Shown here in pieces: positions 60,439 through 64,000 of a stretch of DNA of 64,000 nt. Every line of letters begins with the position of its first letter. The stretch's first letter is position 1. The position numbers were made by a program, and so were the translations under genes. Under the pieces are notes generated by a model. The model did not search any database, was not told the origin of the DNA, and was given only the letters and a program-made list of their open reading frames with translations. The stretch spans positions 2,710,501-2,774,500 of the forward strand of contig NZ_CP078138.1 of assembly GCF_019212185.1 (NCBI RefSeq), written 5' to 3'. The DNA comes from Pseudomonas fluorescens (GTDB taxonomy: Bacteria; Pseudomonadota; Gammaproteobacteria; Pseudomonadales; Pseudomonadaceae).

Positions 60439-61674
60439 TCAGCCAACTGACTTCAACGGAATTGGCCCTTGCAGGCGATTCAGCATGGTTGCGCAGTACC
60501 AGTCATCGAACTGGCATACGCCGGTTTCCGCCGTTTCGGAATAAGGGCCTGGCTCGTAGGACGGCGAGGTCACGCCACGCTGGGTGCCTTCGACCAGGGT
60601 GCGGTCCTGATCGTTGGTGGCGATCCAGACTTTGGTCAGCCGATCGATATCATAGTCGACACCTTCCACCGCATCCTTGTGCACCAGCCATTTGGTGGTG
60701 ACCATGGTCTGCGTGGCGCTGATCGGCAACACCCGGAAGCTCAATGCGTGGTCGCCGAGGAAGTGATTCCAGGTCGACGGATAGTTGAAGTAGAGCAGGG
60801 CGCCGATATCGGCTTCGCCGCTTTTGTCCAGGCGGCTGGTGACCGCAGGCTTGCCGTCCATGGTGTAGCTCACCGCGCCTTTGGACAGCGGAATGCGGGT
60901 CATCCGGTATTGGCCATTGATGTCCATCACCAGGCGGCTCGGCAGGCCGGCTTTTTCGCACTTGTTCCAGTAGGCGGAGAGTTCCGGATCATCATCGCCG
61001 CTGGTGCCGCCCACTGAGAGGTTGTCAACGAACGATTGCAGCAGTTCGGGATGCGAGCCGTCGCAGTGGTAGCACTCACGGTTGTTCTCGAACACCAGCT
61101 TCCAGTTACCACGTTCTATGATGCTCGACTCGAATGCGACTTTGCAGTCATCCAGATTGTGCGGGGCAACGAAGGGGGCGACGGCGCTGCGGAAGGGTTC
61201 GAAGTCCGGTGCCTTGGTCGCCACACAGACGTAAATAAAGGTGTGGACGATTTCGCAGTGCACGCTTTTCAGGTTGTATTGGCTCTTGTCGAAATCCTGG
61301 CCCATGTTGCCGGCAAACAGCAGGTTGCCATCCAGCTCGTAGGTCCACTTGTGGTAGGGGCAAACCATCTTCGCGACTTTGCCGTGATCGGCCTCGCAGA
61401 CCTTGGCGCCACGGTGGCGGCAAGCGTTGTGGAAGGCGCGTACCTGGCCATCCTTGCTGCGTACAACGACGACCGGGTAATCGCCGACTTGCAGGGTGAA
61501 GTACTGGCCGGGTTTTTCGAGTTCAAAGGTGTGCCCGGCGAAAATCCAGTCACGATGCCAGATGTGCTCAAGGTCCTGGCGATAGACGTCCTCACTGCTG
61601 TACAGCGCGCCCGGGAGGGAATGCCAGGCTTTGCGTTGGGAAATCAGCTTATAAACGGTTTCTTTGTTATCCAT
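60439..61674 (-). CDS. Rieske oxygenase alpha subunit (GbcA/Stc2-like)
   Basis: A 411-residue terminal oxygenase. The Rieske motif is CRHRGAKVCEADHG...CPYHKW (Cys-x-His, 17 residues, Cys-x2-His). The mononuclear iron ligands lie in NNRECYHCDGSHPEL. The whole resembles glycine-betaine monooxygenase GbcA and stachydrine demethylase, which N-demethylate quaternary amines, more than ring-hydroxylating dioxygenases. No reductase gene is adjacent. An 18-bp perfect palindrome lies 31 bp before its start. Confidence 0.86.
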   Translation of the reverse strand: MDNKETVYKLISQRKAWHSLPGALYSSEDVYRQDLEHIWHRDWIFAGHTFELEKPGQYFTLQVGDYPVVVVRSKDGQVRAFHNACRHRGAKVCEADHGKVAKMVCPYHKWTYELDGNLLFAGNMGQDFDKSQYNLKSVHCEIVHTFIYVCVATKAPDFEPFRSAVAPFVAPHNLDDCKVAFESSIIERGNWKLVFENNRECYHCDGSHPELLQSFVDNLSVGGTSGDDDPELSAYWNKCEKAGLPSRLVMDINGQYRMTRIPLSKGAVSYTMDGKPAVTSRLDKSGEADIGALLYFNYPSTWNHFLGDHALSFRVLPISATQTMVTTKWLVHKDAVEGVDYDIDRLTKVWIATNDQDRTLVEGTQRGVTSPSYEPGPYSETAETGVCQFDDWYCATMLNRLQGPIPLKSVG

Positions 61675-61704
61675 CTTATCCTCCCAGGATATATACCTTG
61701 AGCG

Positions 61705-61722
61705 GTCACCTTTGAAGGTGAC
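61705..61722. promoter_or_regulatory. 18-bp perfect palindrome upstream of the GbcA-like gene
   Basis: GTCACCTTTGAAGGTGAC reads the same on both strands except the two central bases. It lies 31 bp before the oxygenase ATG, a likely repressor or activator site. No other copy was noticed in the window. Confidence 0.55.
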
Positions 61723-61873
61723 TTATATTGTTTTCAACTGACTCATCAAGTTGCCGCCTGGCTCGATCGGCTACCGGTCACGATGGGCGCAGCCTATATC
61801 GGCCGCGCCGGGCGCCACAAACGACATTTAGGGGAGGCAATCCATGATGTGTAGTTATCGGTTGGACCCTAAA

Positions 61874-63211
61874 TCAATCCACTGCATCAAACAGCGGAGC
61901 CAGGGCGGTAATAGCTGACGCTGCATGATCGAGCTGAGTGATCGCCTGTTTCACCGCCAGGCTTCTTTTCTGCCCGAGACCGACAGAGAACAGGTCAAAT
62001 TTCTGATCCAACTCTTCGGCGCTCAACGCGGTATGCGGGTCGCCTTTGGCGGCGGTAGTTGGGCTGATGAGCACCGTGCCGTTCTTCAGTGTCAGGGTCA
62101 GGCGCGAGAGGATTTCGTCCGGGAATCGCGCCGAGATATCGGCGGCTTCGACGATCTCGATTCGTGCGCTCATGGACAGAATGTCGGGCGCGGTAATGGC
62201 TGCGCCGGTGACTTCTTCCGGGCCGAGCTTGCCCCTGACGATCAGTGCCGCGAGCGGGAAAGCCAGTGCGTATTGGGCTTGATCGGCGTTGGACGGGGTG
62301 TGGCCTTGCAAGCACATCGACTCGTAGAAAGTCTCTACACGCAGGGTTTCGATCGACTGCGCGTCAACTTCAGGGTGCTCGTGCTGCAGCGCCAGCATGG
62401 CGGTCAGCGCCGGCTGCGCCCAGCGGCAGACGGGCCAGGGTTTGAAGTACTGGCTATCGATCTCCCAGCGCTGGCCGATGTCGCGCCAATGCTCGGCGAC
62501 GCTCGGGTCTTCCACGGTTTCGGCGGGCGCACCGGTCAGGCCTTCCCGGGCCATCAGCAGCGCATTCAGACCGACGAAGGCGCCGGCGCCGTGGGCATCG
62601 CGCAGCATGGTCGGGGCCTGAACCACTCGCATCATCGGGCAACGAGCGCTGAAGTATTCGGCGATGCCCAGGGCGTGGCGGAATGTTTGTTCATCGAAAC
62701 CCAGCAAGCGCGAGCCGGCGCAGACCACACCGATTGCAGAGAAGCCACCCGAGGCGTGATAGGTCGCAGACGTGGCCATCAACGCGACGCCAGCGCGCAG
62801 GCCAGTCTCGTAGCCGATGCACAGTGCGCTGAGAAACTCATGGCCGCTGATGGCTTTGCCTTGGGCGTGCAGGGCGTCGGCAAGTGCCAGCAGGGCGGGT
62901 ACGACGGTGGCGCCGGCATGGCCCTTGGACAGGAAGTGGCCTTCATGGGCGTCCAGGCTGTCGGCGGAAAAGCCACCGGCCCACGCCGCGCCCAGCACAT
63001 TGACCCGCCGGCCATCGAACACCATCCGGCTGGTATAGGCCCCGGCCGGGTAGTGCAGCGTGGCGAAGCGCCGCATCAGTTGGCTGGTGTCATTGCCCGC
63101 CGCGCCGGCCATGACCCCGACGATATCGAGCAGGCTGTTCTTGAGGATTTGTCGGGTCTTGGGCGGGGCGTCGAGGAAATCAAAGTCGTGGCAGAAGTGG
63201 AAAAGTGACAT
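61874..63211 (-). CDS. MmgE/PrpD-family protein
   Basis: A 445-residue MmgE/PrpD-fold protein (2-methylcitrate dehydratase/aconitate decarboxylase-like). AHEGHFLSKGHAGATVVPAL, LRAGVALMATSATYHASGGF, HALGIAEYFSARCPMMRVVQ and QYFKPWPVCRWAQPALTAML are typical. PrpD itself lies in prp operons, which are absent here, so this is one of the many orphan paralogs, probably a dehydratase or decarboxylase of a tricarboxylate or related acid. It has the same orientation as the Rieske gene, 200 bases upstream of it. Confidence 0.83.
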   Translation of the reverse strand: MSLFHFCHDFDFLDAPPKTRQILKNSLLDIVGVMAGAAGNDTSQLMRRFATLHYPAGAYTSRMVFDGRRVNVLGAAWAGGFSADSLDAHEGHFLSKGHAGATVVPALLALADALHAQGKAISGHEFLSALCIGYETGLRAGVALMATSATYHASGGFSAIGVVCAGSRLLGFDEQTFRHALGIAEYFSARCPMMRVVQAPTMLRDAHGAGAFVGLNALLMAREGLTGAPAETVEDPSVAEHWRDIGQRWEIDSQYFKPWPVCRWAQPALTAMLALQHEHPEVDAQSIETLRVETFYESMCLQGHTPSNADQAQYALAFPLAALIVRGKLGPEEVTGAAITAPDILSMSARIEIVEAADISARFPDEILSRLTLTLKNGTVLISPTTAAKGDPHTALSAEELDQKFDLFSVGLGQKRSLAVKQAITQLDHAASAITALAPLFDAVD

Positions 63212-63346
63212 TAAAGCAGTCCTTCCTGTGGTTGGGCCCGCTTAACAATGGGCCACAGGAGGGGATGGTTCTAGCAACTTTTTGGTAGAGCAATTGATAA
63301 CCAAAACGGATGGAAAGATCGCTCCCACAGGTATCATGTATCGCCA

Positions 63347-64000
63347 TTACCGGCGTGGAAATTTTGAGAGGATCCATTCCCGGAATCGGCGCAGTTCGTC
63401 TTCATTGTCGGCATTCTCCCGACAGTTCAAGTAATGCCAGCTGTTACGTAACTGCACCTCCTGTTCAATCGGCCGCACCAGCAAACCTTGCTCCAACAGC
63501 CGCGCCACCAGGTGATTCCAGCCCAGCGCTATTCCTTGGTGAGTCAGCACCATACTGATCAGCAGGTTGTAGTCGTTGGCATTGAAAATCTGCGGGCTGC
63601 TGGCGGGGCGGTCGTCGATGTCGATGGCCTGGAACGCCAGCCAGACGCCCCAATCCACATGCTCGGCGACCTGGGAGCGGCCATAGGGGCTGAGGTTCAA
63701 CAGCGCTGAATCGCGCACGCCTTCGATGGTCGAGATTTCCGGGTGCTGCTTGAGGTACTCCGGTGAACAGACCGGGTAAATGACGTCCTGGCACAGCGGG
63801 TAGCTTCTATAACCGTCGCGTATGCGCGAAATCTTGGTAATGAAGATATCCGGCTGAACCCCGGGCTCCATGGTCAGGAAGTTCTGGGTGGTGATCAGGT
63901 TGAGTTCGATGTCCTGACTCTGCGCGACAAATTCGGGCAGGTGGCTCGACAGCCAGAGTGCGGAAAAGGCCGGGGAGCAGCAGATGGTCAAAACCTTCTT
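63347..64000 (-). CDS. LysR-family regulator, 5' end outside window
   Basis: About 218 C-terminal residues are visible, frame open to base 64000. The sequence KKVLTICCSPAFSALWLSSH opens the effector domain, followed by ELNLITTQNFLTMEPGVQPD, YPVCSPEYLKQHP and a GIALGWNHLVARLLEQGLLV segment, as in GcvA-type LysR proteins. The DNA-binding domain is not in the window. The gene lies upstream of MmgE/PrpD in the same orientation and may control it. Confidence 0.82.
   Translation of the reverse strand, partial: KKVLTICCSPAFSALWLSSHLPEFVAQSQDIELNLITTQNFLTMEPGVQPDIFITKISRIRDGYRSYPLCQDVIYPVCSPEYLKQHPEISTIEGVRDSALLNLSPYGRSQVAEHVDWGVWLAFQAIDIDDRPASSPQIFNANDYNLLISMVLTHQGIALGWNHLVARLLEQGLLVRPIEQEVQLRNSWHYLNCRENADNEDELRRFREWILSKFPRR

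Noticed and set aside
61826..61874. ATTTAGGG...CCCTAAAT inverted repeat between MmgE/PrpD and the GbcA-like gene
   Set aside because: The eight-base arms are perfect but separated by 33 bases, with no T run and no second copy; chance is a sufficient explanation.

Overview
The window is a 64-kb chromosomal stretch of a high-GC gammaproteobacterium, most probably a fluorescent Pseudomonas. The grounds are the gene types (sfnECR/sfnG dimethylsulfone genes, sigma-54 enhancer regulators, DUF1302/DUF1329/RND blocks), the many short REP-like inverted repeats of the GTAGGAGC...GCTCCTAC type, and the codon style. I see no insertion sequence, prophage, CRISPR array, rRNA or plasmid origin. It reads as accessory catabolic chromosome: consecutive substrate-use clusters, most with a LysR or sigma-54 regulator, separated by REPs and a small housekeeping block.

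Region 1 (1-16.0 kb) is organosulfur scavenging. After a partial M20 peptidase comes a likely operon: a DszA/NtaA-type flavin monooxygenase, a truncated acyl-CoA-ligase-like protein, a complete LIV-type ABC transporter (two ATPases, two permeases, binding protein), an SfnB-type oxidoreductase and a short SfnB-tail-like protein. Next are a DszC-like gene divergent from sfnG (dimethylsulfone monooxygenase), then sfnE-sfnC-sfnR on the minus strand. Good -24/-12 sigma-54 promoters lie before sfnG, the divergent DszC-like gene and sfnE, with a weaker one before the transporter operon. CTGTTG/CAACAG repeats lie upstream of these promoters.

Region 2 (16.3-24.5 kb) holds a LysR regulator, a COG0402 amidohydrolase, a purine-type NCS2/AzgA permease, a GST-like protein, a reductase carrying its own Rieske domain, and a terminal oxygenase that lacks one. 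This split-Rieske plus GST arrangement is the one known from the NdmC-NdmD-NdmE methylxanthine N-demethylase, so purine or methylpurine use is the leading guess.

Region 3 (24.7-33.7 kb) is a non-phosphorylative sugar-acid cluster: IlvD/Edd aldonate dehydratase and FAH-type 2-keto-3-deoxy-aldonate dehydratase on one strand; LysR, 2-oxoglutarate-semialdehyde dehydrogenase, MFS transporter, SDR dehydrogenase and FAH-type diketo-acid hydrolase on the other. A GATAAC-N5-GTTAT(C/T) site occurs before both the LysR gene and the dehydrogenase operon.

Region 4 (33.9-38.2 kb) is mostly housekeeping or unknown: glycine-zipper protein, tRNA-Gln, RidA, an unknown protein, Ada-type zinc-domain protein with AlkA, an SGNH esterase and a LysE exporter.

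Region 5 (38.5-64.0 kb) looks like a large, poorly described aromatic or cyclic-compound catabolic island: two complete LysR genes, amidohydrolase plus GlcG-like protein, an alpha/beta C-C hydrolase-like enzyme, a VOC extradiol dioxygenase, a Rieske ferredoxin-like protein, an FAD hydroxylase, an envelope transport block (DUF1302 barrel, DUF1329, YCF48-like, RND), MFS, cupin, FAH hydrolase, epimerase, cyclase, arylsulfatase, a GbcA-like Rieske oxygenase, MmgE/PrpD and a partial LysR. A 45-bp operator-like sequence occurs almost unchanged before the dioxygenase and before the FAD hydroxylase, with a diverged inverted copy before the amidohydrolase, tying three transcription units into one regulon.
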